Source: Micromonospora citrea (lineage in GTDB: Bacteria; Actinomycetota; Actinomycetes; Mycobacteriales; Micromonosporaceae). From it: a stretch of 64,000 bases of DNA. Under the pieces are notes generated by a model that was not told where the DNA came from, did not search any database, and saw only the letters and a list, made by a program, of their open reading frames with translations. Of the stretch, positions 28,455-38,049 are shown in pieces. The translations under genes and the position numbers were made by a program. Location: NCBI RefSeq assembly GCF_900090315.1, contig NZ_FMHZ01000002.1, forward strand, positions 3,512,501 through 3,576,500, written 5' to 3'. The number at the start of each line of letters is the position of its first letter. Position 1 is the stretch's first letter.

Positions 28455-29453
28455 TCAGTCGTGGCGCTTCGCCGCGCGTCCCACGAGCGTGCCGATCAGC
28501 GTGCCGAAGTCCAGCCCGGCCGCCTGCACTGCGAGCGGCAGCAGCGAGGTCTCGGTCATCCCCGGCGAGACGTTGACCTCCAGCACGTGCGGCCGCCCCG
28601 CGGAGTCCACGATCAGGTCGACGCGACTGAGGTCACGCAGACCGAGCGCGGTGTGTGCGGCGAGCGCGACCTCGGCGACCGCGTCGGCCACCTCCGGCTC
28701 CAGCCGCGCCGGCGTGTGCCAGGTCGTCCGGCCGGCGGTGTAGCGGGCGGCGTAGTCGTAGACGCCGTTGCGGGGCACGATCTCCACCGCCGGCAGGGCG
28801 CGCGGTCCGTCGCCCAGGTCGACCACCGAGACCGCCACGTCCATGCCGGGCACGTACCGCTCGACCAGCGCCGTCTGGTCGTACGCGAAACAGCCGACCA
28901 TCGCGGCCGGCAGGGACGCGGCGTCCCGGACCACGGCGGCGCCCAGCCCCGAGCCGCCCTGGGCGGGCTTCACCATCAGCGGCAGCGCCAACCGGTCGAC
29001 GATCCGGTCCAGCACCGCCACCGCGCCCAGCTCGGAGAAGCGGTCGTGCGGGAGCGCCACCCAGTCGGGGGTGGGGATGCCGGCCTCGCGGAGCACCGCC
29101 TTGGCGGACGGCTTGTCCCAGGCGAGCCGGGAAGCGCGGGCGTCGCACCCCACGTACGGGACGCCGCACAGGTCGAGCACGCCGCGCAGCGATCCGTCCT
29201 CCCCGGTCGCACCGTGCAGGGCGATGACGACGGCGTCCGGCGGGTCGGCGCTCAGGGCCGGCAGCAGGCTCACGTCGGCGTCCCGCAGCTCGGCGTCCAT
29301 CCCGACGGCGCGCAGGGCGTCGAGCACCCGACGACCGGACCGGAGCGAGACGTCACGTTCGTAGGAGAGGCCGCCGGCGAGCACCAGCACCCGCAGGTCG
29401 GCGGTGACGGCGGAGTCGGTCACGACGGAACGGTCGGCAGCGGTGGGAGCCAT
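28455..29453 (-). CDS. ddl: D-alanine--D-alanine ligase family protein
   Basis: 332 residues of the ATP-grasp superfamily. It has the Ddl N-terminal VLAGGLSYERDVSLRSGRRV, ALHGATGEDGSLRGVLDLCG, the ATP-grasp lysine in PLMVKPAQGGSGLG, and the metal/substrate region VLEVNVSPGMTETSLLPLA. Ddl joins two D-alanines for the peptidoglycan pentapeptide. Length and motifs fit, though it is shorter than many Ddl enzymes and a paralogue with other amino-acid specificity is possible. It lies 7 bp downstream of the aminotransferase gene, so co-expression is likely. Confidence 0.85.
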   Translation of the reverse strand: MAPTAADRSVVTDSAVTADLRVLVLAGGLSYERDVSLRSGRRVLDALRAVGMDAELRDADVSLLPALSADPPDAVVIALHGATGEDGSLRGVLDLCGVPYVGCDARASRLAWDKPSAKAVLREAGIPTPDWVALPHDRFSELGAVAVLDRIVDRLALPLMVKPAQGGSGLGAAVVRDAASLPAAMVGCFAYDQTALVERYVPGMDVAVSVVDLGDGPRALPAVEIVPRNGVYDYAARYTAGRTTWHTPARLEPEVADAVAEVALAAHTALGLRDLSRVDLIVDSAGRPHVLEVNVSPGMTETSLLPLAVQAAGLDFGTLIGTLVGRAAKRHD

Positions 29454-29460
29454 GCCGAAA

Positions 29461-30774
29461 TCATGCCAAGTCGGGACCCGGGGCGTCCGAGCCGGCCTGC
29501 CCGCGCCGCGTCCCGGGACGGCCGACGGCGCCGAACACCCGCCGCATGGCGATGTCCTGCTCCATCACGCCGGCCAGCCGGCGCACCCCCTCGCGGATCC
29601 GCTCGGGAGGTGGGAAGGAGAAGTTGAGCCGCATGTTGCCGCTGCCGGTGCCGTCGGCGTAGAAGCCGGTGCCGGGCACGTATGCGACCCGGGCCGCGAT
29701 CGCCCGCGGCATCATCGCCTTGGAGTCCAGGCCGTCGGGCAGGGTCGCCCAGACGAAGAGGCCGCCGCCCGGCGTCGTCCAGGTGGTGCCCGCCGGCATC
29801 AGGTCCTCCAGCGCGGCGAGCATCGCGTCGCGCCGCTCCCGGTAGACCTCGCGGTAGACCTTGAGCTGCTCCCGCCAGGGCATCGTGCCGAGGTAGGTCG
29901 AGACGGCAGCCTGCGCGTAGCCGCTCGGGCAGAGGATCTGCGCCTCGCTGGCGATGACCAGCTTGTCGCGGACGGCGTGCGGCGCGAGGATCCAGCCCAC
30001 CCGCAGCCCCGGGGCGAAGGTCTTGGAGAAGGTGCTGAGGTAGAAGACGCCGTCGCGGCGGCGCGCGCGCAGCGGAGCCGGCGCCTCCCCCTCGAAGCCC
30101 AGTTGGCCGTACGGGTCGTCCTCGACGACCAGCAGGCCGGCCCGCTCGCAGATGTCGAGCACCCGCTCCCGGCGCTGCTCGGTGAGCGTCACGCCGGTCG
30201 GGTTCTGGTAGGTCGGGATGGTGTAGAGGAACTTCACCCGCCGGCCGGCGCGGGCCTGCTCGGCGATGGCCGTCTCGAGCGCCTCCGGGATCAGCCCGTC
30301 GTCGTCCATCGGCACGTGCACCACCTGCGCCTGGGCGGCCTGGAACACCCCGAGCGCGCCGACGTAGGTCGGGCCCTCGGCGAGCACCACGTCACCCGGG
30401 TCGAGGAAGAGCCGGGCCACCAGGTCGAGCGCCTGCTGCCCGCCGACGGTGACCACCACGTCCTCCGGGGAGGCCCCGCAGGCGGCGTCGATGCCGGAGA
30501 GCGCCATCACCTCGCAGATCCGCTCGCGCAGCTCTGGGGTGCCCTGGCCGATGCCGTACTGGAGGGTGGTGGCGCCGTGCTCGGCGCCGAGCCGGCCGAG
30601 CATCTCACCGACCGCGTCGAGCGGCAGCGCGGCGATGTAGGGCGCGCCGCCGGCGAGCGAGACCACCTCGGGACGGCTGGCCACCGCGAAGAGCGCGCGG
30701 ATCTCCGAGGCGGTCATGCCCCGCACGCGGCGGGCGTACCGGTCGGTGTAGTCGTCGAGCGTCGTGCCGGTCAT
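29461..30774 (-). CDS. PLP-dependent aminotransferase, class I/II
   Basis: 437 residues from ATG 30774 with GAGGTG upstream. Fold-type I aminotransferase: the N-terminal SRPEVVSLAGGAPYIAALPL is typical of 2-aminoadipate/LysN-like and MocR-related catalytic domains. The cofactor lysine lies in YLSTFSKTFAPGLRVGW. The PLP phosphate region includes VTVGGQQALDLVARLFLDPG and VVEDDPYGQLGFEG. There is no winged-helix regulator domain. The substrate is not determined; aromatic or 2-aminoadipate-type transamination is likely. It probably forms an operon with the downstream ligase. Confidence 0.88.
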   Translation of the reverse strand: MTGTTLDDYTDRYARRVRGMTASEIRALFAVASRPEVVSLAGGAPYIAALPLDAVGEMLGRLGAEHGATTLQYGIGQGTPELRERICEVMALSGIDAACGASPEDVVVTVGGQQALDLVARLFLDPGDVVLAEGPTYVGALGVFQAAQAQVVHVPMDDDGLIPEALETAIAEQARAGRRVKFLYTIPTYQNPTGVTLTEQRRERVLDICERAGLLVVEDDPYGQLGFEGEAPAPLRARRRDGVFYLSTFSKTFAPGLRVGWILAPHAVRDKLVIASEAQILCPSGYAQAAVSTYLGTMPWREQLKVYREVYRERRDAMLAALEDLMPAGTTWTTPGGGLFVWATLPDGLDSKAMMPRAIAARVAYVPGTGFYADGTGSGNMRLNFSFPPPERIREGVRRLAGVMEQDIAMRRVFGAVGRPGTRRGQAGSDAPGPDLA

Positions 30775-31067
30775 GACATCACCTCGATGGCTGCTCGGGT
30801 GGCTCCCGCCCCTGCGTGCCCGGGACACCGGCGGCCATGGCGACGCGGGACGCCGGATGTCGATCCTAGTCGCTCCTGACCAGGACAGTCGCCGCGGCGT
30901 GACCGGCGTCCACATCCCGGACCGTCGGTGGGTGCCCCGGAGGCGGGCATTCGCGCGTCCTCTCCCGTGGCGTCCGCAATCCGCGTACGATCGCTCGTCG
31001 GGGGCAGGAAGGCGGCGTTGTCGTTCCGTGCCGGTCTCACCTCCGAGCCTAATGTGGGGATGCGCCA

Positions 31068-31733
31068 ATGTCGCGACGTCTGGTCAGCTTGACCCTCGAC
31101 ACCCTGGAGGATCTGCCTCGCCCGTGCCGGCAGTGCGTCTACTGGGAGCTTGATCCGGTCTCGGCGGACCGCGCCTGCGCCACGGGCGACCCGGGGCTGG
31201 AGAAGGAGGCGTGGGTCTCCCAGACGCTGCTGGAGTGGGGCTCCTGCGGCAAGTTGGTCTACGTCGACGGCATGCCGGCCGGGTTCGTCCTGTACGCCCC
31301 GCCGGCCTACGTGCCCCGCTCGATGGCGTTCCCCACCTCGCCGGTCTCGGCCGACGCGGCGCTGCTGATGACGGCCAACGTGGTGCCCGCGTTCGCCGGT
31401 GGCGGGCTGGGCCGGATGCTGGTCCAGGGGGTCGCCCGGGACCTCACCAAGCGCGGGATCAAGGCGATCGAGGCGTTCGGCGACGCCAAGTTCGGCGACG
31501 CGGCGGATCCGGCCGGCACCTGCGTCGCCCCGGCCGACTTCTTCCTCTCCGTGGGCTTCAAGACCGTCCGCCCGCACCCCCGCTTCCCCCGGCTCCGCCT
31601 GGAGTTGCGCACGGCGCTGAGCTGGAAGTCCGACGTCGAGTACGCGCTGGAGAAGCTGCTCGGCTCGATGAGCCCCGAGACGCTGCTGCGTCCCGTCCGC
31701 CCGGCCCCGGCCACCCGCTCCACCGCCGGCTGA
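31068..31733 (+). CDS. GNAT-family N-acetyltransferase
   Basis: 221 residues. The acetyl-CoA-binding motif is visible as VVPAFAGGGLGRMLVQGVAR followed by DLTKRGIKAIEAFG. A CRQCVYWELDP motif near the N terminus resembles a small cysteine pair. The C-terminal part (SVGFKTVRPHPRFPRLRLEL) closes the fold. Such proteins occur next to parB/cwlM in many actinobacteria. The acceptor is unknown. It is convergent with the amidase gene, with only 46 bp between. Confidence 0.85.
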   Translation: MSRRLVSLTLDTLEDLPRPCRQCVYWELDPVSADRACATGDPGLEKEAWVSQTLLEWGSCGKLVYVDGMPAGFVLYAPPAYVPRSMAFPTSPVSADAALLMTANVVPAFAGGGLGRMLVQGVARDLTKRGIKAIEAFGDAKFGDAADPAGTCVAPADFFLSVGFKTVRPHPRFPRLRLELRTALSWKSDVEYALEKLLGSMSPETLLRPVRPAPATRSTAG

Positions 31734-31779
31734 CCCGGCCACCGGCCACCTTGGGCTGCGGGCTCCGGGCGGCAGCGGC

Positions 31780-32943
31780 TCAGTCCACCACCGTGCCGGC
31801 GGCCACCACCGCCCGCAGCTCGCTCACGTCGATCGAGCCGGTGGGCACGTCCCGCTCGATCGGGAAGTACATCCGCTGCACCGCGGCCACGACCGCCTCG
31901 GCCACCCGGTCCCGGAACCGGGGGTCGACCAGCCGGGCCCGGTCGTCGGGCGAGGTGAGGTAGCCGACCTCGACGCGTACGGCCGGCATCCGGGTCAGCC
32001 GGAGCAGGTCCCACGCCTTGGCGTGCGTACGGCAGTCGCGCAGTCCGGTCCGCGCGACGATCTCCCGCTGCACGAGCCCGGCGAGCCGTTCCCCGGTCGC
32101 CGAGGTGACGCCGTTGTCGGTGCCGTAGTGGTAGGTCGCCACGCCCTCGGCCGCCGGGTTCGCGTGCCCGTCGAGGTGCAGCGAGATGAACACGTCCGCC
32201 CCCAGCGAGTTGGCCAGTTCCGCCCGCTCGACGTCCGGCAGGCAGGCCTCCGGGGCGGGACCGCGGGTGAGCTGCACCCGGACGCCGGAGGCGGCGAGGC
32301 GGCCCTCCAGCCGGCTGGCCAGGTCGTGCACCAGGTCCGCCTCGGTCCACCGCAGCCGCCCGTCCGGCACCACCACGCCCGGGTCGGTGCCCCCGTGGCC
32401 GGGGTCGATCACCACGGTCCGCCCCACCAGCGTCGGGCCGGACTGCCGGATGGCGTCGGACTCGCGCAGCCACTGCGGCCGCCCGCCGACGACCTTGCGT
32501 CCGAGCCGGCGCAGCGCGTTCATGGTGTGCGGTCCGCACGAGCCGTCGGGGGTCAGCCCGACCTCGCGCTGGAACTGGGCGACCGCCCGGGAGGTCCGTA
32601 CGCCGTAGATGGCGTCCGCGCGCCCCACGTCGTACCCCATCTCCAGCAGCCGCTCCTGCAGCGACCGGACGTCCTCGCCGGTGAGCGGCTCGGGGACCGC
32701 GTGGTAGAGGGTGCGGGCGCCGAGCCGCCAGCGGGCGGCGTCGAGGGCCCGCCAGGTCTCCGCACCGACCCGGCCGTCCACGCTGAGCCCTCGCGACTGC
32801 TGGAAGGCCCGTACGGCGCGTTCGGTGTGGGCGTCGAACTCGTCGGCGTCGGGTGCCGCCGGCGGGAGCAGGTCGAGGCCGGTCAGCACCGTACGGATCT
32901 CGGTGACCGCCGGTCCACGGTCACCGGGTCGGATCGGACGCAC
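31780..32943 (-). CDS. cwlM: CwlM-like N-acetylmuramoyl-L-alanine amidase
   Basis: 387 residues from GTG 32943, which has AGGGGG 7 nt upstream; a GTG at 32961 is less well placed. Two peptidoglycan-binding domains come first (AFQQSRGLSVDGRVGAETW and QFQREVGLTPDGSCGPHTMN). An Amidase_3 domain follows with DPGHGGTDPG, RWTEADLVHDLASRL and VFISLHLDGHAN, then VRVEVGYLTSPDDRARLV. No signal peptide is seen. In mycobacteria cytoplasmic CwlM activates MurA when phosphorylated rather than cleaving wall; the same place next to trxA/trxB suggests this protein could do likewise, but its zinc ligands look intact. Confidence 0.88.
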   Translation of the reverse strand: MRPIRPGDRGPAVTEIRTVLTGLDLLPPAAPDADEFDAHTERAVRAFQQSRGLSVDGRVGAETWRALDAARWRLGARTLYHAVPEPLTGEDVRSLQERLLEMGYDVGRADAIYGVRTSRAVAQFQREVGLTPDGSCGPHTMNALRRLGRKVVGGRPQWLRESDAIRQSGPTLVGRTVVIDPGHGGTDPGVVVPDGRLRWTEADLVHDLASRLEGRLAASGVRVQLTRGPAPEACLPDVERAELANSLGADVFISLHLDGHANPAAEGVATYHYGTDNGVTSATGERLAGLVQREIVARTGLRDCRTHAKAWDLLRLTRMPAVRVEVGYLTSPDDRARLVDPRFRDRVAEAVVAAVQRMYFPIERDVPTGSIDVSELRAVVAAGTVVD

Positions 32944-33038
32944 GCACGACCCCCTCTGCACGGACGCTGGCTGGCCGGGCGGCCCCGGGTTGAGGCTATG
33001 CGCTCCCGGGGCCCGAGGTGCGGGGTGCCGGGAAAAAG

Positions 33039-33080
33039 ACGTCGACCCCGCACCCGGCGGACCGGCTACGGGGTCGACGT
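33039..33080 (-). terminator. intrinsic terminator of trxB-trxA
   Basis: The 12-bp perfect stem ACGTCGACCCCG/CGGGGTCGACGT has an 18-nt loop, followed on the minus strand by CTTTTTCC. It sits 14 nt after the trxA stop. It is the clearest U-tract terminator in the window. Confidence 0.85.
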
Positions 33081-33093
33081 GTGAACGCCCTGT

Positions 33094-33417
33094 TCAGAGT
33101 GCCGATTCGATGAGCTTGACCAGCTCGCCCTTCGGCTTGGCGCCGGCGATCGACTGCACCGGCTCGCCGTTCTTGAACACGGTGAGGGTCGGGACCGACA
33201 TCACCCGGTAGGCACGGGCGGTCTCCGGGTTCTCGTCGATGTTGACCTTGACGATGGTGACCTGGTCGCCCATCTCGCCGGCGATCTCCTCCAGCAGCGG
33301 CGACACCTTGCGGCACGGCCCGCACCACTCGGCCCAGAAGTCCACCAGAACCGGCTTGTCGGACTTCAGCACGTCCGCGGCGAAACTCGCGTCGGTGACC
33401 GACTTCGTTGCTCCCAC
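33094..33417 (-). CDS. trxA: thioredoxin
   Basis: 107 residues from GTG 33417, GGAGGAGG 9 nt upstream. The active site is VDFWAEWCGPCRKVSPLL (WCGPC), with the cis-proline in MSVPTLTVFKNG. It reduces protein disulfides and is recycled by TrxB, encoded 32 bp upstream. The pair belongs to the sigM neighbourhood, a classical disulfide/oxidative-stress locus in actinobacteria. Confidence 0.97.
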   Translation of the reverse strand: MGATKSVTDASFAADVLKSDKPVLVDFWAEWCGPCRKVSPLLEEIAGEMGDQVTIVKVNIDENPETARAYRVMSVPTLTVFKNGEPVQSIAGAKPKGELVKLIESAL

Positions 33418-33449
33418 TATGACCCTCCTCCGGAATGTGTTTCGGTTGT

Positions 33450-34403
33450 TCAGCCCTGCAGCGTGGCGATGAAGCGCTCGGCGTCCAGCGCGGCGGCGCA
33501 GCCCGTACCGGCGGCGGTGATCGCCTGCCGGTAGGTGTGGTCCACCAGGTCGCCGGCGGCGAAGACGCCGGGCACGCTGGTCCGGGTGCTCGGCGCCTGG
33601 ACCTTCACGTAGCCCTCGTCGTCCAGCTCCACCTGACCCCGGAAGAGCTCGCTGCGCGGGTCGTGGCCGATGGCGACGAAGACGCCGGTGACGTCGAGGA
33701 CCTTCGACTCGCCGGTGTGCGTGTTGCGCACCCGTACGCCGGAGACCTTGCCGTCCTCGCCGAGGATCTCCTCGACCACCGTGTTCCACTCGACCTTGAT
33801 CTTGTCGTTGCCCAGCGCCCGCTCGGCCATGATCTTGCTGGCGCGGAAGGAGTCCCGGCGGTGGATGATCGTGACCGACTCGGCGAACCGGGTGAGGAAG
33901 CTGGCCTCCTCCATTGCCGAGTCACCGCCGCCGACGACCACGATGTGCTGGTTGCGGAAGAAGAAGCCGTCACAGGTCGCGCAGGACGAGACGCCGTGGC
34001 CGAGGTATTCCTGCTCGCCGGGGACGCCCAGCGGGCGCCACGCGGAGCCGGTGGCGAGGATGACGGCCTTGGCCCGGTAGGCGGTCTGACCCACCCAGAC
34101 GGTGCTGACCGCGTCGGAGCCCACGCTGCCGGTGTCGGTCAGCTCGACCCGCGTCACGTCGTCGGTGAGGAATTCGGCACCGAACCGCTCGGCCTGCTTG
34201 CGCATGTTGTCCATCAGCTCGGGGCCGAGGATGCCGTCGGCGAAACCGGGGAAGTTCTCCACCTCGGTCGTGGTCATCAGCGCGCCACCGGACTGCACGC
34301 CCTCGATGATGAGCGGCTTGAGATTGGCGCGCGCCGCATAGACCGCCGCCGTGTAGCCGGCCGGCCCTGAGCCGATGATGATCAGGTTGCGGACCTCGTC
34401 CAC
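33450..34403 (-). CDS. trxB: thioredoxin-disulfide reductase
   Basis: 317 residues from GTG 34403 with GGGAG upstream. FAD motif: [20 protein letters not shown]. Redox-active cysteines: [14 protein letters not shown] (CATC). NADPH motif: [17 protein letters not shown]-terminal FAD segment: [20 protein letters not shown]. It uses NADPH to reduce TrxA. It is first in the trxB-trxA operon and is preceded by the anti-sigma and sigM genes. Confidence 0.97.
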   Translation of the reverse strand: MDEVRNLIIIGSGPAGYTAAVYAARANLKPLIIEGVQSGGALMTTTEVENFPGFADGILGPELMDNMRKQAERFGAEFLTDDVTRVELTDTGSVGSDAVSTVWVGQTAYRAKAVILATGSAWRPLGVPGEQEYLGHGVSSCATCDGFFFRNQHIVVVGGGDSAMEEASFLTRFAESVTIIHRRDSFRASKIMAERALGNDKIKVEWNTVVEEILGEDGKVSGVRVRNTHTGESKVLDVTGVFVAIGHDPRSELFRGQVELDDEGYVKVQAPSTRTSVPGVFAAGDLVDHTYRQAITAAGTGCAAALDAERFIATLQG

Positions 34404-34584
34404 TGCCGTCTCCCGATAGTGTTGTTCGCCATCGGCGCGCACCGATGCCGATCCGATGCCGGTGCCCCTTCGCGAGTGCCGGCAGCCTGATGTGCAGAAC
34501 GTCATCGTACGAACCGGGGATTCCCGAGCCGGTCATCCGGTGGGTCAGGTCACGTGGACGGTCGAACGCCCCGTGGCCGCGGAT

Positions 34585-35562
34585 TCACCCTACCCGCGTG
34601 CGGTAGCGGCTGTCCGAGCCGGATCCGGGGACGCCGCACTCCGGCCCGCTCGCCCACGCCCAGCGCGCGCCGGCGGCGTCGGTGAACCGGACGACCAGCG
34701 CCGGCAGGCCCTGGAACCGGGCGTACTCCACCACGTCGACGACCAGCGGCCCGCTGCCGTGCTCGGCGCCGATCTGGCGGATGCAGGCGCCCAACGCGGC
34801 GGGATCGGTGAGCCGGTCGAGGCCGGCGGCGCTGCCGGGCAGCCGCCCGCCCTCCGCCTGGACGCCGGGCTGCGAGCCGGGCGTGAACTGCCCCGCCTTC
34901 CTCGTCGGCGACAGCTGGGCCAGGGACTGTGGCGTGTAGTCCGTCTCGCTGCGCACCGTGGGCTCGCCGGCCCGGAACGGCGTGGCGGCGGGGCCGGCGG
35001 GGCCGGGATTCGTCGGTCGCGACATCGCCGTGTCCGCGACGCCGCTGTCGGCCTGCTGCTCCCGGGTGAACTGGTTGACGCCGAGCCCGACCGCCGCGAT
35101 CGACACCGCGGCGAGCGCGACCGGGCCGGCCACCCGGGACCAGCGGCGGCGCCGTCGGCCCGGCCCCGTGGTCCCGCCACGGCCGGGATCCGCCCGGGGT
35201 ACGCCGGCGGGACGTCGCCCGGTCCCGCCGAGCGGCTGTGTCGGCACCCCGCCCGGCGTGCCCGCCCCCGGCTCGGCCGGTATCGGGTCGTCACCCGGGT
35301 CGGGCAGGGGGGCGGTCGCCAGGGCCGCGAGGAGGCGGTCGGTGACGTCCGCGGGCATCTCCGGCGCGGGCGCGGCCCAGGCGGCCAGGTCGGCGCGTAC
35401 GCCCGCCACGGCGGGAGCCAGCAGCGCGTACGCCGCCGCCCAGGCCTCGTCCTCGTCGACCAGGCGGGCCACGACCGCCTCGTCCGGGGTGCCGTCGAGC
35501 GCCCCGCCGACATAGTCGGCGAGCAGGTCGTGGTCGACCTCTCCGAACCCCCGGGCCGTCAC
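34585..35562 (-). CDS. anti-sigma factor, membrane-anchored (RsmA-like)
   Basis: 325 residues from GTG 35562 with AGGAGG upstream. The GTG overlaps the sigM stop (GTGA), indicating coupled translation. The N-terminal HDLLADYVGGALDGTPDEAV is a sigma-binding helix bundle. A Pro/Gly linker leads to one membrane helix (about 178-197) and a 125-residue external domain with cysteine pairs in GACIRQIGAEHG and SGPECGVPG. By position it is the anti-SigM factor. It lacks a clear HxxxCxxC zinc motif. Confidence 0.85.
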   Translation of the reverse strand: MTARGFGEVDHDLLADYVGGALDGTPDEAVVARLVDEDEAWAAAYALLAPAVAGVRADLAAWAAPAPEMPADVTDRLLAALATAPLPDPGDDPIPAEPGAGTPGGVPTQPLGGTGRRPAGVPRADPGRGGTTGPGRRRRRWSRVAGPVALAAVSIAAVGLGVNQFTREQQADSGVADTAMSRPTNPGPAGPAATPFRAGEPTVRSETDYTPQSLAQLSPTRKAGQFTPGSQPGVQAEGGRLPGSAAGLDRLTDPAALGACIRQIGAEHGSGPLVVDVVEYARFQGLPALVVRFTDAAGARWAWASGPECGVPGSGSDSRYRTRVG

Positions 35563-36395
35563 GCGTCCTCCTGGTGGGCACCCTGCCGAGACCGTCCCGA
35601 CCCTGATCGGACGCCCTCGGGCGGCCCCGGGTTCCCTCGGGTGACGGCCGGCACGTCCGGACCCGCCGCCGGGGCGGGCTGTGACGCCGTCCGTTCCCGC
35701 GACGACTCCTGCTGTTGCGGTGAACCCTGCTGTTGCGGCGACTCCCGCCGCTGCGGTGCGGCTCCGGGACGGAGGTGTCCGAGCTGCGCCGCCAGGCGGG
35801 CCCGGCCCCGGGCGCACCGGCTCTTGACCGTCCCCTCGGCGACGCCGAGGATCCTGGCCACCTCGGCCACCGGATAGCCCTGCACGTCGACCAGGATCAG
35901 CGCCGCCCGCTGCTCGGCCGGCAGCCCGGCGAGGGCCTGGCGGACGACGAGCGCCGTGTCGTGGTCCTGGACGGGCGCCGCGGGCTCCACGCCCCCGGTG
36001 GCGGAGTCCGGACCGCCGTCCCGGACCCCGTCCGGCAGCGGCACCGTGGGATGCGCCTGCCGGCGGCGGATCCGGTCCAGGCAGGCGTTCACGACGATCC
36101 GGTGCAGCCAGGTGGTGACCGCAGACTCGCCCCGGAACCGGCCGGCGGCGCGGTGCGCGGACAGCAGCGCGTCCTGCAGGGCGTCGGCGGCCTCCTCGCG
36201 GTCGCCGAGCGTGCGCAGGGCCACCGCCCAGAGCCGGTCGCGGTGCCGGTGGAAGAGCTCGGTGAAGGCGTACCGGTCGCCGGCCACGTGGGCGTGCAGG
36301 AGCTCGACGTCCGTCGCAGGCACCGACGCCGCGACCGGTGGGCCGCTCGCTCCGCCCACCGGCCCGCCGGTCGTCCGTCTGCCGCCTTCGCCCAT
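35559..36395 (-). CDS. sigM: ECF RNA polymerase sigma factor SigM
   Basis: 278 residues from ATG 36395; two GTG codons just upstream are alternatives. Region 2 is YAFTELFHRHRDRLWAVALR with EEAADALQDALLSAHRAAGR. Region 4 is LAGLPAEQRAALILVDVQGY with VAEVARILGVAEGTVKSRCA. The tail after residue 200 is unusual, Gln-rich (SPQQQGSPQQQES) and disordered. It is encoded with its anti-sigma partner and trxB/trxA, matching mycobacterial and streptomycete sigM loci that respond to disulfide and envelope stress. Confidence 0.92.
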   Translation of the reverse strand: MGEGGRRTTGGPVGGASGPPVAASVPATDVELLHAHVAGDRYAFTELFHRHRDRLWAVALRTLGDREEAADALQDALLSAHRAAGRFRGESAVTTWLHRIVVNACLDRIRRRQAHPTVPLPDGVRDGGPDSATGGVEPAAPVQDHDTALVVRQALAGLPAEQRAALILVDVQGYPVAEVARILGVAEGTVKSRCARGRARLAAQLGHLRPGAAPQRRESPQQQGSPQQQESSRERTASQPAPAAGPDVPAVTRGNPGPPEGVRSGSGRSRQGAHQEDA

Positions 36396-36438
36396 CACCA
36401 CGTCCGTCGGACGGGGTGGCCGGGGCGTGGCGGTCGGC

Positions 36439-38049
36439 TCACGACCCGTGGACCGTGATCTCCTGGACGCCGAGCTTGTAGCCGCCGTCGCTCGGCGGCA
36501 GCTCGGTGATCCAGAACAGCAGGTAGCGGTATTTCGTGTCGGCGTCGAAGCCGTTGAAGGTCATCTTGGTGCCGTCGTGCTCCTCGAACGGCTGTCCGAT
36601 CAGATTGCCCTTGTATGCGGCGTAGAGCTGGCCGTCGCCCTTGGACGAGGAGGGCGGGTTGGACGTTCCGGTCAGCAGCCGCGCGGAGGCGCCCCGGGCG
36701 GAGAGGAGCACCTGCACGGACTTGACGGTGTGCTCGCCGCCGAGGTCGATCCAGACCCCCATGCCCTGCTTGATGTTGCCGAAGTTGGCGTGCCCGACGT
36801 AGGTCTGGGTCTCCCAGCCCTTGTCCTCGTCGCCGTCGTGCACCCGCTCGGCGTTCCGCAGCTCCTCCCGATCACCCTTCGGATCGTCGATGATCCGCGC
36901 GGCGCTGATCTTCAGCTCCCGGACCGCGGCGGCGGCCGGCGTCGCCCCGTCGGCCGGCGGGTTGGACGAGGGCGCGGCGACCGGGTTGGTCCGCGGGCTC
37001 TCGTCGCCGCCGCCGCGCAGGGCGCTGATGCCGATCAGCAGGCCGACCAGGGCCACCGCCAGCAGGCCGGCGATGCCGATGGCGACCTTGCGGCCGCCGG
37101 CCGCCGCCAGCGGGGACGGCTCGTCGCCGGTGTCGGCGGCGAAGCGCAGCGGGCCGCTGTTGTCGAGGAACTGCTCGTCGGCCGGCACGTCGAGCCGGGC
37201 CAGCTCGGCGGCGAGCACGTCCGACGAGGGCGGCGCGATCTCGGCGTCGAGCAGGTCCATGGTGAGGTCGTCGAGGTACGCCGGCACGCCCGCCCGGACC
37301 TGCCGGGGAGCGGCGATCCTGCCGTCGGCGTCGCGGACGGCGTCGGGGATGGCGGCCCGGCCGTGGCCGGCGGTCGCGCCGCGCAGCGGAGCCTCGGCGT
37401 GCGGCCAGTGCCCGGTCAGGGCGAAGTAGAGGATCCCGCCGACCGCGCGGACGTCGCTCTGCTGGGTGTCGTCGCCGTCGGTGCGCGCGTCGGCCAGCAC
37501 GACCCGGCCGTCATCGCTGATCATCACCGTGCCGGGGTGGACGTTGCCGTGCACCATGTCGGTGGCGTGCACGGCGGCGAGGGCGCTGGCGACGGCGTTG
37601 CCGATGGTGGTGGCCCGGGCCGGGTCCAGCGGGCCGTCGGCGGCCAGCTCGCGCAGGGACTGCCCGTCGACCCACTCGCGCACCACGTACGCCCGATCGG
37701 CCTCGTCGATCGCGTCGTAGACGCCGACCAGGTTGGGGTGGATGACCCGGCTGGCGGCGACGGCCCCCTGGAGCATCTCGGTGGCGGAGTCGCCACCCGG
37801 GTAGCGCAGCACGACCGCGACAGGGCGGCGCAGGATGACGTCGACGCCCCGCCAGACCAGCCGACCCGCGCTGTCGTTGTTGATGTGCTCGACCAGCTCG
37901 TAACGCTCGGCGAGGATCTCACCGGCCGTGGGAGCACCGAAGGTCATGACCTGCGGAGCGCTCTCCTCCGCCTCCTGACCCTCGCCGACCTGGGTCACCC
38001 GTCCTCCCTCGGTGATCGTGTCGATCGATGGACCCGCGCTGCTGGGCAT
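36439..38049 (-). CDS. membrane pseudokinase with discoidin-like external domain
   Basis: 536 residues from ATG 38049 (an ATG at 38163 is the alternative). An N-terminal protein-kinase fold (about 40-290) lacks catalytic motifs: HGNVHPG replaces the HRD loop and VVLADAR replaces DFG, so it is a pseudokinase. One membrane helix follows (about 322-342). An external Pro-rich linker then leads to a C-terminal galactose-binding/discoidin-like domain (WIDLGGEHTVKSVQVLLSA). In M. tuberculosis this module is fused to the C terminus of MviN, where it binds FhaA. Here it is a separate gene directly downstream of murJ. Confidence 0.88.
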   Translation of the reverse strand: MPSSAGPSIDTITEGGRVTQVGEGQEAEESAPQVMTFGAPTAGEILAERYELVEHINNDSAGRLVWRGVDVILRRPVAVVLRYPGGDSATEMLQGAVAASRVIHPNLVGVYDAIDEADRAYVVREWVDGQSLRELAADGPLDPARATTIGNAVASALAAVHATDMVHGNVHPGTVMISDDGRVVLADARTDGDDTQQSDVRAVGGILYFALTGHWPHAEAPLRGATAGHGRAAIPDAVRDADGRIAAPRQVRAGVPAYLDDLTMDLLDAEIAPPSSDVLAAELARLDVPADEQFLDNSGPLRFAADTGDEPSPLAAAGGRKVAIGIAGLLAVALVGLLIGISALRGGGDESPRTNPVAAPSSNPPADGATPAAAAVRELKISAARIIDDPKGDREELRNAERVHDGDEDKGWETQTYVGHANFGNIKQGMGVWIDLGGEHTVKSVQVLLSARGASARLLTGTSNPPSSSKGDGQLYAAYKGNLIGQPFEEHDGTKMTFNGFDADTKYRYLLFWITELPPSDGGYKLGVQEITVHGS